The notes under the pieces were generated by a model, which worked only from the letters and a program-made list of their open reading frames with translations, had not been told where the DNA came from and did not search any database. Both the position numbers and the translations under genes were made by a program. This document shows, one piece after another, positions 40,335-49,454 of a DNA stretch of 55,444 bases. How positions within the stretch are numbered: the stretch's first letter is position 1; each line of letters begins with the position of its first letter. This DNA comes from a virus: IMG/VR virus record IMGVR_UViG_3300021424_000039, positions 1-55,444 of that record; one strand, given 5' to 3'.

Positions 40335-41104
40335 TCGCTGAACTCATCTTCGAATGTCCCACCAGTAGTGATGAGGGCGCATTCTGCGATGAGCGCACGA
40401 AGGGCGTCGGCGGTAGCGGTCTCACGCTTGGGCGTAGGCGCTCCACCGCTGATCTTTGCCCAGTAATTCTTCAGGGCAAGTTTTCCATCGGCGTCGAGTT
40501 TCTTGGTTTTGTCCATGAACTTATTCCACAGGTTGTCGAGTTCTGGATCAGCGCTGGCCTGCGCTTCCATGCTGAGCGCCTCTTCGGATCGGGCAAGGTA
40601 TAGGCCGATACCGAATTGCTGAGCCGCCTTCTTCAAGGCATCCGACACAGCGCCCTTGAACTCATCGCCAAGATCGACAATGTCGCCGGCCTTTGTTCGC
40701 TTGATCTTCTGGCCGCCAAATCCGTCCTTATGTAGGTTGCCAAAATCACCGAAATGCGACAGCGATAGGCGGACATGGGCAACGATGAAATCCGGATCGA
40801 GAGCGTCGCGCTCGCAGCGGATGATTTCCGAACTCCAGCCGTCAATGCCGAATACCTGGTTGAGTCGGGTGATGACTTCGCTGACGGGGATATAGGTCAG
40901 GCTAGTGCCACTCTTTTTGAGTTGACGTTCGACGCTGGGGTGGAAGGGCTCATAAAGGTCCTTCATGGCCTTTGCCGAGTTATCCGCACGCTCCTGCTTG
41001 CGCCTGCGCTCAACCTGCTCCCAGTCATTGGTCACTTCTGCTGGGAACGCTATTGGATATTCCTCCGCGATCTCAGTCTCTGTCGTATTTTTGCTAGTAG
41101 CCAT
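40331..41104 (-). CDS. Rad52/Rad22-like single-strand annealing protein, 257 aa
   Basis: The domain at about 60-190 shows TSLTYIPVSEVITRLNQVFGIDGWSSEI, VRLSLSHFGDF, DGFGGQKIKR and GDEFKGAVSDALKKAAQQFGIGLYL, the pattern of the phage Rad52 superfamily. Such proteins form rings and anneal complementary strands during recombination-dependent repair or replication. The C-terminal tail is acidic (EDEFSE), as seen in proteins that bind partners such as SSB. It pairs with the Cas4-like nuclease in an exonuclease/annealase module. Confidence 0.93.
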   Translation of the reverse strand: MATSKNTTETEIAEEYPIAFPAEVTNDWEQVERRRKQERADNSAKAMKDLYEPFHPSVERQLKKSGTSLTYIPVSEVITRLNQVFGIDGWSSEIIRCERDALDPDFIVAHVRLSLSHFGDFGNLHKDGFGGQKIKRTKAGDIVDLGDEFKGAVSDALKKAAQQFGIGLYLARSEEALSMEAQASADPELDNLWNKFMDKTKKLDADGKLALKNYWAKISGGAPTPKRETATADALRALIAECALITTGGTFEDEFSE

Positions 41105-41595
41105 TACTTTGCTCTCCTGACGGCAATGCTTGTTTTCGGTTCACCAAGTTCGCAGTAGTTGTCAGCATTGATGCCTAGTTCAGCCAACTTCTTGATTCTC
41201 CAATATGAAGGCTGTACGTAGTCAAGAACCCGCTCTGCGACCTCTTGGGGTGACATTACTACCTCACCCGTGTCCATGTCAATTGCGAGCATCGACAATT
41301 TTTCCGACACCACAGAGGCCAGGTCCTTGTGCTTCCAGCCCTTGCGGCCCGGATCGAACTTCTTCTCAATCCGTGAGCCATCGTCGAGAACAATCTCTTC
41401 GTCCCGGCCCATGGCATCGGCAGCGGCTTTCTCCATGCCGGCATACACCACGCCAAGTTCTGCCTTGGCCTCATGAAGGCTCACAAGCAACTGGCACGCT
41501 TCCTTGGCATCAAGCCCTGGCGCTTCAGCCGAGATGGCGACATCAAGGTGCATAATCGCTTTACGCAGATTGGCAATTTCGTCTGAAATACCCAC
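41104..41595 (-). CDS. Hypothetical recombination-module protein, 163 aa
   Basis: A two-part protein: helical N-terminus (DEIANLRKAIMHLDVAISAEAPGLDAKEACQLLVSLHEAKAELG) and a C-terminus with GSRIEKKFDPGRKGWKHKDLAS and QEVAERVLDYVQPSYWRIKKLAELGINADNYCE. Similar proteins occur beside the Rad52-like gene in many actinophages, from memory. It overlaps that gene by 1 base. No catalytic motif is clear. Confidence 0.75.
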   Translation of the reverse strand: MGISDEIANLRKAIMHLDVAISAEAPGLDAKEACQLLVSLHEAKAELGVVYAGMEKAAADAMGRDEEIVLDDGSRIEKKFDPGRKGWKHKDLASVVSEKLSMLAIDMDTGEVVMSPQEVAERVLDYVQPSYWRIKKLAELGINADNYCELGEPKTSIAVRRAK

Positions 41596-41619
41596 AGTTC
41601 CTCCAGTGGTTAGTACGTG

Positions 41620-42924
41620 TCAGACGATGATAGCCGCCCGCTTTCGCTGAGGCAAACCGAGGCCGGCCAAATAGGTAAATGCCCCGACTGCGGAGTCGAC
41701 CTGGTCGTCGTGGTCAGTGGCTTCGGGGAATGAGGCAAACTCATCAAGCCATGGGGTTAGCCATGACCCCCTGACTACACGGACGTTCCCATTAGCCACG
41801 GCCGCGGCGAAAGGCCTGGCCCGGGTCACTTTGTCTCCGGTTGCCCTCATTGCTGAGAAGTCATAGCCGGGGAGAACATACCTAGCATATTGGTCGGCCA
41901 GCGCCTTGCCGGACGATCCGGGCTCCTGCTCCATCCGAATCGAGACTTGGCGGCCGTCTTCCATTGCGGTATTTGCAATGAGTTGCTCGACCTTTTCGGC
42001 CTTGACCCTGGCCCGCTTGACGTCAACAACATAGGCCACTCCCTGGTCAAATAGCATAAGAGTGCCAACGGTCCAGTCGGGATCAGGGTTCGAGTGAGAG
42101 GGTTCGGTCGCCGCAAGGTCCCAGAATCGAATCGCGCGAGCCGAGGATGTCAACTGAGGGATTTCCGCTGGGTCGATCAGAATAAAATTCTCTCGCTCGA
42201 ACAGCGAGCCGAGTGTAGTCGACCACCAGTCGCCCTCTTCGAGGCGCCGGCGCTCAATCGGGTCTAGCGAACTCAACGCTGAACGGTAGGACTCAGCGTC
42301 GATGCCAGGGTTGTCAGTCAATTTGGATGGCACGAAAATGCGGTTGTTTTTCATTCCTTCGACAATGAAGCGCTGACGCACCCAGTTCGGGGCTGGGTTC
42401 GACGCGGCTCGCATCCGTAGGGGCACCTTGGACAGCGGGCCAGAGGCCGGACGGCGCAGTCGGGAGAACAGGTAACGATAGTCGTTCTCACGGATTTCTG
42501 TAACTTCATCCATGCCGATGAATTGAAATTCAGCACCCTTGTAGCGAAGATAGTCATTTGTATTGTTCAAATAACCGAAAGTGATTCTGGCTCCTGATGG
42601 GAAGGTAAATGTATTTTGTACGCCATTCCACTTGACATCGTCGTGGCGGGACATCCATTCACGGGCACGGTCCATCAAGGCTCCCGGCAGGGCCAAGTCA
42701 GCGAACGTCCTACGAAATAGGATGGCTGAATATCCGGGCACATCAACATACTGAAGGGCCGACATCAGTAGTGCCGAGGATTTTCCCCCACCGGCCGCTC
42801 CGCCAAATAGTGCTTCGAGTTGATAGGTCCGCAGAAATACCTTCTGCGTCAATGACGGTTCTTCAGGGCAGAACTCGGGCTGCTTGGGCTGAAGATATTC
42901 GAGGATACTGGACCAATCGGTCAC
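41620..42924 (-). CDS. Terminase large subunit, 434 aa
   Basis: I use the GTG at 42924 (MTDWSSILEY) with GGAGCC upstream; the longer frame to 43053 would overlap the rightward genes. Walker A GGAAGGGKS (K48), Walker B FIGMDE (D139, E140), and the RNase H-like nuclease (FWDLAATE with D269; C-terminal DHDDQVDS) are all present. It packages DNA into the prohead and cuts the concatemer. It is the first gene of the leftward block; a small terminase subunit is not recognised here. Confidence 0.94.
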   Translation of the reverse strand: MTDWSSILEYLQPKQPEFCPEEPSLTQKVFLRTYQLEALFGGAAGGGKSSALLMSALQYVDVPGYSAILFRRTFADLALPGALMDRAREWMSRHDDVKWNGVQNTFTFPSGARITFGYLNNTNDYLRYKGAEFQFIGMDEVTEIRENDYRYLFSRLRRPASGPLSKVPLRMRAASNPAPNWVRQRFIVEGMKNNRIFVPSKLTDNPGIDAESYRSALSSLDPIERRRLEEGDWWSTTLGSLFERENFILIDPAEIPQLTSSARAIRFWDLAATEPSHSNPDPDWTVGTLMLFDQGVAYVVDVKRARVKAEKVEQLIANTAMEDGRQVSIRMEQEPGSSGKALADQYARYVLPGYDFSAMRATGDKVTRARPFAAAVANGNVRVVRGSWLTPWLDEFASFPEATDHDDQVDSAVGAFTYLAGLGLPQRKRAAIIV

Positions 42925-42987
42925 TGGGGGGCTCCGTTGTGTGTAGGATGATGATGTTAGGGTGCTTACCCCACGGAGAACGCAGCA
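42925..42987. promoter_or_regulatory. Divergent promoter region between terminase and rightward head genes
   Basis: A 63-base gap between divergent genes, so it must contain or flank promoters for at least one direction unless transcription initiates elsewhere. I could not identify a convincing -10/-35 pair for either strand. CGGAGAA upstream of the ATG at 42988 and GGAGCC upstream of the GTG at 42924 are the ribosome-binding sites. Confidence 0.35.
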
Positions 42988-43191
42988 ATGGCAGAATCTG
43001 AGAATAATCCCAGTAAACCGAAAAGATTTATTGGTATACTTACTTCGCGTCAAACCTCGGCGTACTTTTTGATGGGTTGTTTTGTCGTTCTTCCCGCCAT
43101 AGGAGTTTCCATGCTGGGATGGCCTGGGGCTGGTTTAATAGTAGCAGGTGCAAATGCTGGACTATATGGATACCTTTTGGGACGTGACTAA
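42988..43191 (+). CDS. Small membrane protein, 67 aa
   Basis: A charged N-terminus (MAESENNPSKPKR) is followed by two hydrophobic helices (about 28-43 and 47-64) and ends GYLLGRD. It overlaps the portal ATG by 1 base and begins the rightward head operon, so it may help portal or prohead assembly at the membrane, or be unrelated. No family recognised. Confidence 0.7.
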   Translation: MAESENNPSKPKRFIGILTSRQTSAYFLMGCFVVLPAIGVSMLGWPGAGLIVAGANAGLYGYLLGRD

Positions 43192-45458
43192 TGGCCTGGA
43201 ATAAGCCACAGACAAAAACAATGGAAGAGACGAAGGACATCGTCTCCGAATCGATCAAGGCATCGGGCCTCAATCCTGGCGCACCAGTGTCTTTTGATAT
43301 CGCTCGAACCGGCAAGGCCTATAAGGACGGCTGGGACATGCAGCGCGCTTATCGCGAAGGCATGCAAAAGGTTACCTGGGTATTCCGTTGTATCGACGCC
43401 ATCGCCGGCAACCAGGCCCGGCTACCAATTATTCTCCGTGAAGACAACTCCCCTAACGGAACAGTTGTCAAGGAAAACAACCAGATTCTTGACATACTGA
43501 ACTCAAAGGCGAACGAAGGCGAAGATTCTTTCGTCTTCCGCTACCGCCTGTCCTCGCAGTTGCTGATGAGCACCCGAGGGGTATTTATTGAAAAGATTCG
43601 TGGGCGTAATGGTGAGTTGATTGCCCTTCATCTTCTTCCGCCCCAGTTCACAGCCCCTGTCCCGGACCCCAAGAAATTTGTTTCTGGGTTCGAGGTGGAC
43701 ATGCCAAATGGCAAAAAGGTCTTCGTCAAGGCCGACGACGTAATTTGGATTCGCCGGCCGCACCCACTCGATCCCTATCTTTCGCTAACCCCCATGGAGG
43801 CGGCGGGAGTGGCTATCGAAATTGAGAACCTGGCCAAAATCTATAACCGCAACTTCCTCATCAATGATGGTCGTCCGGGCGGCTTGCTCGTTGTCCGTGG
43901 CGAAATGGATGACGACGACAAGGACGAGTTGCGCTCACGATTCCGGGGCAACATCAACCGCGCTGGCGGAACTACGGTTATTGCCTCCGAAGATGGTGTT
44001 GATTTTCTTGACACTGGTGCCAGCCCCCGTGATGCGGCCTACACCTCCATGCGGCAAATCACCAAGGAAGAAATCCTGGCGGCCTTTGGTGTGCCCGAGT
44101 CAGTGATAGGTAATGCCGCTGGACGTACGTTCTCGAACGCAGGCGAAGAGATCAAGGTGTTCTGGATGGAGACCATGCTCCCCCACCTTGAGCCAATCGC
44201 TCGCGCACTGGACAGCCTGCATCCGGTTTACTATATCGACTTCGATACGACCGATGTCCCCGCTCTGATTCTTGCCAAGCAAGAGCGCGAAGGTCACCTG
44301 CTCCAAGAATTCCAGGCTGGCCTTATCTCCGCCAACGAATACCGCTCACACACCGGACGCAAGAATGTTGTGTCTGACCTGGCCGACTCCATGCTGGCCA
44401 ACCCGAACCTGGCTCCAATTGGCAACCCCGAGAAGCCAATGGAGACCCCGCCCCAGGGGCAGGCTCCAGGAGCGGCGCCCCAGACCGTAATGACTCAGGC
44501 GGTTCAGGCCGGCGCAGTTCCAGGGGTTGAGCCGATGCCGGCAGCGGCGCCTCAAACTCCTCCTGGAGTTGAACCAGGAATGGGGATTGTTGTCCCAGAG
44601 CAAAATGCCGTACCACCGGAAGCCCAGGTTACCCCACCACCCTCTGGTCAACTTTCAGCCGAAGGGTCCTTTATCAGCCTCAAGGGGGCTGATACCCCTT
44701 TCGTACAAACTGACGTCAAGGCAGATGAGTCTGCCGACCGTTGGGCAGACATTCTCGACGCAAAACTAGATAATCTTTTTGAGCGCCAACAGCGTGTAAT
44801 TTTGGAGAAGGCCCTCGGCCCCAAGGCGCGCAAGTTGATGATTGGCGGAACTCTTGACGTCGGGTCGGTGTTCGACAAGAAGGTCTGGGATAAGCAGATC
44901 AACGACGACATGCGGCCGCTAATTGCTGGGATTGTTAATGATGCAGTCAGGCAGGCTCGCGAGCAATACCCACAGGCATCAGAGCCAGTCGATCAGGAAG
45001 AGTTGCAGCAATATCTTGACAGTCAGGTTGCGAGAATGCAGCAAGTCAATGATACGACTCGTGAGGAAATTGCAGCGGCGCTCCTCGTTGGCATGAGTAT
45101 TCGTGACCAGGACGAAAGAAATGCCCTGCTTAAAGCGGCATTGATTGCAATCTTCGCGTATTTGCTTAACAAGCGGAAGCGACAGATCGCTGAGCATGAA
45201 GCGCAGTCTGCCTATAACGCCGGCCTGTATTTTGTGGGCAAAAAAGAAAACGGCTCACTGCGGTTTAGTAAGCAGTGGGTCACTCGCAAAGACTCATCGG
45301 TGCGCAATGAGCACAGGGTTCTTGAGGGCAAGGCAGTACCACTCAAGGATTCGTTTACTGACGAGGGTGTTATCCTTCGCTTCCCCGGAGACCCGCTTGC
45401 TCCACCAGGGCTAACAATCAACTGTCGCTGCCGCTTGCGTATTCAGCCGACTGAATAA
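43191..45458 (+). CDS. Portal protein fused to MuF-type head morphogenesis domain, 755 aa
   Basis: Residues about 40-400 have HK97-type portal motifs: WVFRCIDAIAGNQARLP, VIWIRRPHPLDPYLSLTPMEAAG, FLINDGRPGGLLVV, then ITKEEILAAFGVPESVIGNAAG. A Pro/Gln-rich linker (about 415-500) leads to a helical region and a C-terminal MuF/SPP1 gp7-like domain (about 645-752; HEAQSAYNAGLYFVG, KQWVTRKDSSVRNEHRVLEG, GLTINCRCRLRI). The portal forms the DNA channel; MuF proteins act in head assembly and are sometimes ejected. The fusion places both in one chain. Confidence 0.92.
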   Translation: MAWNKPQTKTMEETKDIVSESIKASGLNPGAPVSFDIARTGKAYKDGWDMQRAYREGMQKVTWVFRCIDAIAGNQARLPIILREDNSPNGTVVKENNQILDILNSKANEGEDSFVFRYRLSSQLLMSTRGVFIEKIRGRNGELIALHLLPPQFTAPVPDPKKFVSGFEVDMPNGKKVFVKADDVIWIRRPHPLDPYLSLTPMEAAGVAIEIENLAKIYNRNFLINDGRPGGLLVVRGEMDDDDKDELRSRFRGNINRAGGTTVIASEDGVDFLDTGASPRDAAYTSMRQITKEEILAAFGVPESVIGNAAGRTFSNAGEEIKVFWMETMLPHLEPIARALDSLHPVYYIDFDTTDVPALILAKQEREGHLLQEFQAGLISANEYRSHTGRKNVVSDLADSMLANPNLAPIGNPEKPMETPPQGQAPGAAPQTVMTQAVQAGAVPGVEPMPAAAPQTPPGVEPGMGIVVPEQNAVPPEAQVTPPPSGQLSAEGSFISLKGADTPFVQTDVKADESADRWADILDAKLDNLFERQQRVILEKALGPKARKLMIGGTLDVGSVFDKKVWDKQINDDMRPLIAGIVNDAVRQAREQYPQASEPVDQEELQQYLDSQVARMQQVNDTTREEIAAALLVGMSIRDQDERNALLKAALIAIFAYLLNKRKRQIAEHEAQSAYNAGLYFVGKKENGSLRFSKQWVTRKDSSVRNEHRVLEGKAVPLKDSFTDEGVILRFPGDPLAPPGLTINCRCRLRIQPTE

Positions 45459-45540
45459 GTAATGCCATTACTGAAACATTCCCCTACTGGGGTAATGCGC
45501 CGAGTATCATAAACTGTAATCGACTTTTGGAGATACGTAA
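45459..45540 (+). promoter_or_regulatory. Gap between portal and prohead protease genes with a hairpin
   Basis: The 82-base gap contains CATTCCCC-TACT-GGGGTAATG, an 8-bp stem with one bulge, and a flanking GTAATG/CATTAC pair. After it come TGGAG and the ATG at 45541. It could be a weak terminator or an mRNA-processing or stability element that sets relative portal and protease levels. No reliable promoter hexamers were found. Confidence 0.4.
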
Positions 45541-47700
45541 ATGCCTACGCAGACTCGCGACTATGAGTTCAAGGCCAACACTGGTCAAATCAGCATCGAT
45601 GAAGCGCAGGGCATTGTTGAGTGCTTCGTCGCCGCCTTCGGTAATAAGGACGCTGTTGGCGACATCATCGTTCCTGGGGCTTTCGACGGAAGCCTGAAGC
45701 GCCGTAATCCCCGAGTCGTTTGGGGTCATGACTGGAATAGTCCCATCGGCAAGGTCCTTGAAATCTACGAAGTCAAGCCCAATGACCCTCGCCTACCAGC
45801 CAAGATGCGCAACGTCGGCGTTGGTGGGCTCTATGCTCGCGTTCAGTTCAACCTCAAGAGCGAGCGCGGGCGGCAAGCCTTTGCTGACGTTGCTTTCTTC
45901 GGCCCAGACCAAGAATGGTCGATTGGCTACAAGACGCTTGACTCGATCTACGACTCGTCTCGTCAGGCAAACATCCTGCGTGAGGTGGAACTTTACGAAG
46001 TCTCGCCAGTGCTTCATGGCGCCAACCAGTTAACCGCTACAATTTCAATCAAGGCCGATAAGGCTGAAGATAAAGTAACCTCTTTCGGCAAAAGCAAGTG
46101 GCCGATGTTTGACCGCGGTTTTGCCGAGATGGTCCGAACGGAGTATCCGGAACTTTGGCGCAAGGGCGGAAACATCAAGGGCAACGCTCAGTACGAAATA
46201 CTGACAAAAATTGCCAAGCAAAATGGTGTAGCAACAACCGACGCTCAAATCGCAGCGCTCGAATTAAGAGAGGCATGGGTCGCCCGCCACGAGCAGGACT
46301 TCCGTCTTCCCGGCGTAATCGCCCAGATAAAGTGGTTGGCGGTTGGCAGCCGTGGGGAAGGGCACATGAAGGACTTGGTCCGGGAGGAGATCAAGAAACT
46401 CAATGACCGCAAGAAGAAGGGCCTGCCCTACGAGGATGACGACTCTGGCTATGGCAACGCATCGCCGGCGGAGTCCAAGGACCCAGAAGAACTTGCTCAG
46501 GCGCTAGTCGAAAAGTTCAAGGGCAGCGTCCGTATTCGCGTCATGGACGAGAACATTGTGATCTTTGATCACATCTCGGAAGATGACCAAATGAACACAT
46601 TCCGCGTGTCGTACCACTATGAGGACGATATTCAGAAGTACATGCTCGGTGAGCCAGAGAAGGTTCAGGCTCAAACTGTTTACACGCCGGCAGCGGGCGG
46701 AACTGTTGGTGGAATGTGGCCGAATGGTGAAGCCAAGGCTCCGGCTCCAGTGGATGTCATTCCCCAGGAAAATATTACTGGCGACATTCTTCGTGGGTAT
46801 GGACCTCGCCGTGGCAACCTGGAGCGTCTGCTCCGCTACTGGCGGCCCATCATGCGTAAGCCCGGCGGATTCCGTCGTTGCCTAGTCATTCTGGCCGACC
46901 ACCCAGAATTGTACCCACTTGAGCGCATCTGTGCGTGGCTACACCACGAGACAACCGGACTATGGCCCAATGAGGGCTGTCACCACCCGGGCATGAAGAA
47001 CTGCCGTCGTAAAATCCGCGGAGTTGTTCGCGGCTCGATTATTTCTGACAGGCAATTTAATGAGCGGATGTCACGGCTTGCCAATCCCAAAAAGGCTGAC
47101 CCGTTTGTCGAGGGATACGAGAACGACAACCTAGATGAGGTAACAGATACCGACATCAAGTTTGCCAACATGGTGCTTAAGGAATTCATGGAAATGGAGC
47201 CAGAGTTCATGCAGTTCATTGGCGACGACTCCAACTGGGTTCACGTTGGGGACGACGATGACGGCAATGAGGTCGAGTACGAATACATGAAGCCCCCGAT
47301 GTCTTCGGGTGGATGTGGCTGCGGTTGCGGCGGGATGAAGTCCGATGACGACGAGATTTTGTTCAAGGCCGGGCGAATAATTTCCACCCGCAATATGGTC
47401 CGGCTACGACAAATTGCTGACCTTCTTAACCAGGTAATTTCTGAAGCCTCGAAGGAGGAGAAGAGTGCGCCCATCATTAAGGCGCCGATTTCCGACCTGT
47501 TCGCCATCAAGAATCACATCGACCCGGTGCTCTCACATCACAAGGTTGACTGCAAGGCGACCGAGGATGGCCTGGTTTTTGCCAAGGAAACACTTTCGGT
47601 AGATGCCGAAAAGGCTATTAACAATGCTCTAAAATCGTTTAGTGCTGCTTATGGTAGTAAGTCGGCTCAAACAGCAAGCCTCAAGATCACCCAAAAGTAA
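45541..47700 (+). CDS. HK97-type prohead protease with long C-terminal extension, 719 aa
   Basis: The protease domain fills residues 1-165: GHDWNSPIG with catalytic H63, DQEWSIGYKTLD with S127 and VELYEVSPVLHG, consistent with the HK97 gp4 fold. The other 550 residues are unusual: an actinophage-type ALELREAWVARHEQDFRLPGVIAQIKWL block (about 240-270), a Lys-rich segment, a conserved RYWRPIMRKPGGFRRCLVILADHPELYPLERICAWLHH block (about 438-480) and a Cys/Gly cluster SGGCGCGCGG (about 590-600). The protease cleaves capsid and scaffold during head maturation; the extension might be a scaffold or decoration region. The stop overlaps the next ATG. Confidence 0.86.
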   Translation: MPTQTRDYEFKANTGQISIDEAQGIVECFVAAFGNKDAVGDIIVPGAFDGSLKRRNPRVVWGHDWNSPIGKVLEIYEVKPNDPRLPAKMRNVGVGGLYARVQFNLKSERGRQAFADVAFFGPDQEWSIGYKTLDSIYDSSRQANILREVELYEVSPVLHGANQLTATISIKADKAEDKVTSFGKSKWPMFDRGFAEMVRTEYPELWRKGGNIKGNAQYEILTKIAKQNGVATTDAQIAALELREAWVARHEQDFRLPGVIAQIKWLAVGSRGEGHMKDLVREEIKKLNDRKKKGLPYEDDDSGYGNASPAESKDPEELAQALVEKFKGSVRIRVMDENIVIFDHISEDDQMNTFRVSYHYEDDIQKYMLGEPEKVQAQTVYTPAAGGTVGGMWPNGEAKAPAPVDVIPQENITGDILRGYGPRRGNLERLLRYWRPIMRKPGGFRRCLVILADHPELYPLERICAWLHHETTGLWPNEGCHHPGMKNCRRKIRGVVRGSIISDRQFNERMSRLANPKKADPFVEGYENDNLDEVTDTDIKFANMVLKEFMEMEPEFMQFIGDDSNWVHVGDDDDGNEVEYEYMKPPMSSGGCGCGCGGMKSDDDEILFKAGRIISTRNMVRLRQIADLLNQVISEASKEEKSAPIIKAPISDLFAIKNHIDPVLSHHKVDCKATEDGLVFAKETLSVDAEKAINNALKSFSAAYGSKSAQTASLKITQK

Positions 47701-49442
47701 TGACTAGTCAGGAGAGTGCGTTTATTGCGGATGATATAAATTCGGTCGAGTACGATGCTGTCAAAGCAATCCACAAAATTCAACCGAAGTTCCAGTGTAT
47801 GGTTACAGGCGACAAACGAATGTCACCCTGCTCTGGATGTTCATCACCAAATGCATGCACAACAAGGGCTATGCAATACAAGGAGAACGACCAAATGGAC
47901 GAAAAAGCAGTAGTAAAGATCAGCGCCGAAGGCGACGTAGTTGCGTGCGCCAAGGGCCTTGAGGCTAGTGAGTGCGGCTACGAAAGCGGTTCCAAGGTCT
48001 GCGGCGCGTGCGGCGCTATGGCTGTTCAGCAGAAGTATGGCATGGGCCCCGGTGAGGATGAAGAGAAAATGTCGGAAGAAGAGTACGACGAGAATCTTTT
48101 GACCGAGGAAGAGAAGGGCCTGCTCCGCATGCTCATGGGCCGTCGTCGTCGTAAGGGCGAGAACGGCGAAATGATTGAAGACGACGAGATGCTCGACGAA
48201 TATGAGAAGGGCATGTTCCGGGCCTTGCGCAACCGTATGCGCAGGAAGGAAAACATGATGCCCAACGGCATGATGCCTGCGGCCATGGCGGACAAGCCCG
48301 AAGAAGAAGAAATGCAGGAAGAGTCTGACGTGAAGGGCGTATGCCCCAAGTGTTCGTACAAGAATGCTCCCGGCGCGAAGTTCTGCTCGCAGTGCGGTAC
48401 AAAGATGATGAGCGATGAGATGCCCGAAAAGGGTGGCATGGGCATGAGCGAGGGCGACATGTCCGAAATGCAGCGCATGGCCGAAGAAGAAATGAAGCGT
48501 CGTCGCGCTGCTCGCGCTGCCCGTATGCAGACCATGGGTGTTAAGAGCGCTGACTGGGACGAGGATGCTTATGTCTGCGGATTCCAGCAGAAGATGCTGG
48601 CCGGCTCCGCTAGCCCTTGCGCGGCCTGCCCCGGCGGATGTGCTCCAGAGCAGGGCCTGCCAACCCTCATCGAGGTTCAGGGACTTGCTGAAGGTATGTT
48701 CGCCGGCAAGACCCTCTCGGGTGGATACTCCGACGTCAAGGATGTCTTCATCGTTCAGGTAAAGCGTGACGATACGGTCATCGAGGCCGTTTTCGATGGC
48801 CAGGATGCTCGTTGTCGCGGCTGGCACGAACTCGATTCCTCGGTGCTCGACGTTAAGTCAGCAGAGCACTATGGCGGAATTATCTCCTTCGAGGATGCCG
48901 GCCTCATCGCCGTCAAGTCAATTGAGGGCGACATCGTGTCGGTTGATGCAGACGAGTTCGAGGGCAGTGAGGCCTACGCAGTTGAGATCAATGGCGTCGA
49001 TGGTCGCTCGTACGATGTCTACGTGAGCCTCGATGGACAGGTTCTCGGCTACGACGAGTACGACGCGGTTCAGGCGATGGAGATCGATTCGGAAATTGCC
49101 GAGATCGCTCTCAAGCGCGCATACGGAATTGATCAGCGTGAAGAGATGTCAAAGCGTGGCGAGGCCATGGAAGACGGCTCCTTCCCAATCAAGGACTCTG
49201 AGGACCTGCGTAATGCCATCATGGCTCACGGCCGTGCTAAGGATGTTGAGGCGGCTAAGCGCCACATCACCAAGCGCGCCAAGGAACTCGGCCTTGAAGA
49301 CATGATTCCCGAGGAATGGTCCAAGCCCGTGGCCGACGGAGAGAAGTCCGAGTCTGCTGTAGCGGTCAATGATGATCCAGAACTGATGGCCAAACTCATG
49401 GAGTTTGAGTTGATGGCCCTGGACGAAGAACCACTCAACTAA
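47700..49442 (+). CDS. Acidic protein with four Cys4 clusters and a DUF6582-like end, 580 aa
   Basis: Four groups of four cysteines: C33/C44/C47/C53, C83/C92/C101/C104, C215/C218/C229/C232 (CPKC...FCSQCG, a zinc ribbon) and C293/C307/C310/C314. Between them lie acidic coiled-coil segments (EEEYDENLLTEEEKGLLRML; EEEEMQEESD) and Arg/Met-rich patches. A beta domain (about 320-470) follows, then RGEAMEDGSFPIKDSEDLRNAI...HITKRAKELGLEDMIPEEW (about 486-540), similar to DUF6582 domains seen at the ends of phage head-maturation proteins (recollection). It overlaps the protease gene by 1 base. It may be a scaffold or head protein; metal binding is inferred. Confidence 0.82.
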   Translation: MTSQESAFIADDINSVEYDAVKAIHKIQPKFQCMVTGDKRMSPCSGCSSPNACTTRAMQYKENDQMDEKAVVKISAEGDVVACAKGLEASECGYESGSKVCGACGAMAVQQKYGMGPGEDEEKMSEEEYDENLLTEEEKGLLRMLMGRRRRKGENGEMIEDDEMLDEYEKGMFRALRNRMRRKENMMPNGMMPAAMADKPEEEEMQEESDVKGVCPKCSYKNAPGAKFCSQCGTKMMSDEMPEKGGMGMSEGDMSEMQRMAEEEMKRRRAARAARMQTMGVKSADWDEDAYVCGFQQKMLAGSASPCAACPGGCAPEQGLPTLIEVQGLAEGMFAGKTLSGGYSDVKDVFIVQVKRDDTVIEAVFDGQDARCRGWHELDSSVLDVKSAEHYGGIISFEDAGLIAVKSIEGDIVSVDADEFEGSEAYAVEINGVDGRSYDVYVSLDGQVLGYDEYDAVQAMEIDSEIAEIALKRAYGIDQREEMSKRGEAMEDGSFPIKDSEDLRNAIMAHGRAKDVEAAKRHITKRAKELGLEDMIPEEWSKPVADGEKSESAVAVNDDPELMAKLMEFELMALDEEPLN

Positions 49443-49454
49443 GTAGGAGTCCCT

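Noticed and set aside
47844-48827. 327-codon leftward frame opposite the Cys4-cluster protein
   Set aside because: Its His/Leu/Phe-rich product lacks domain features and is a shadow of GAA/GAG-rich codons on the rightward strand, where the zinc ribbon lies.
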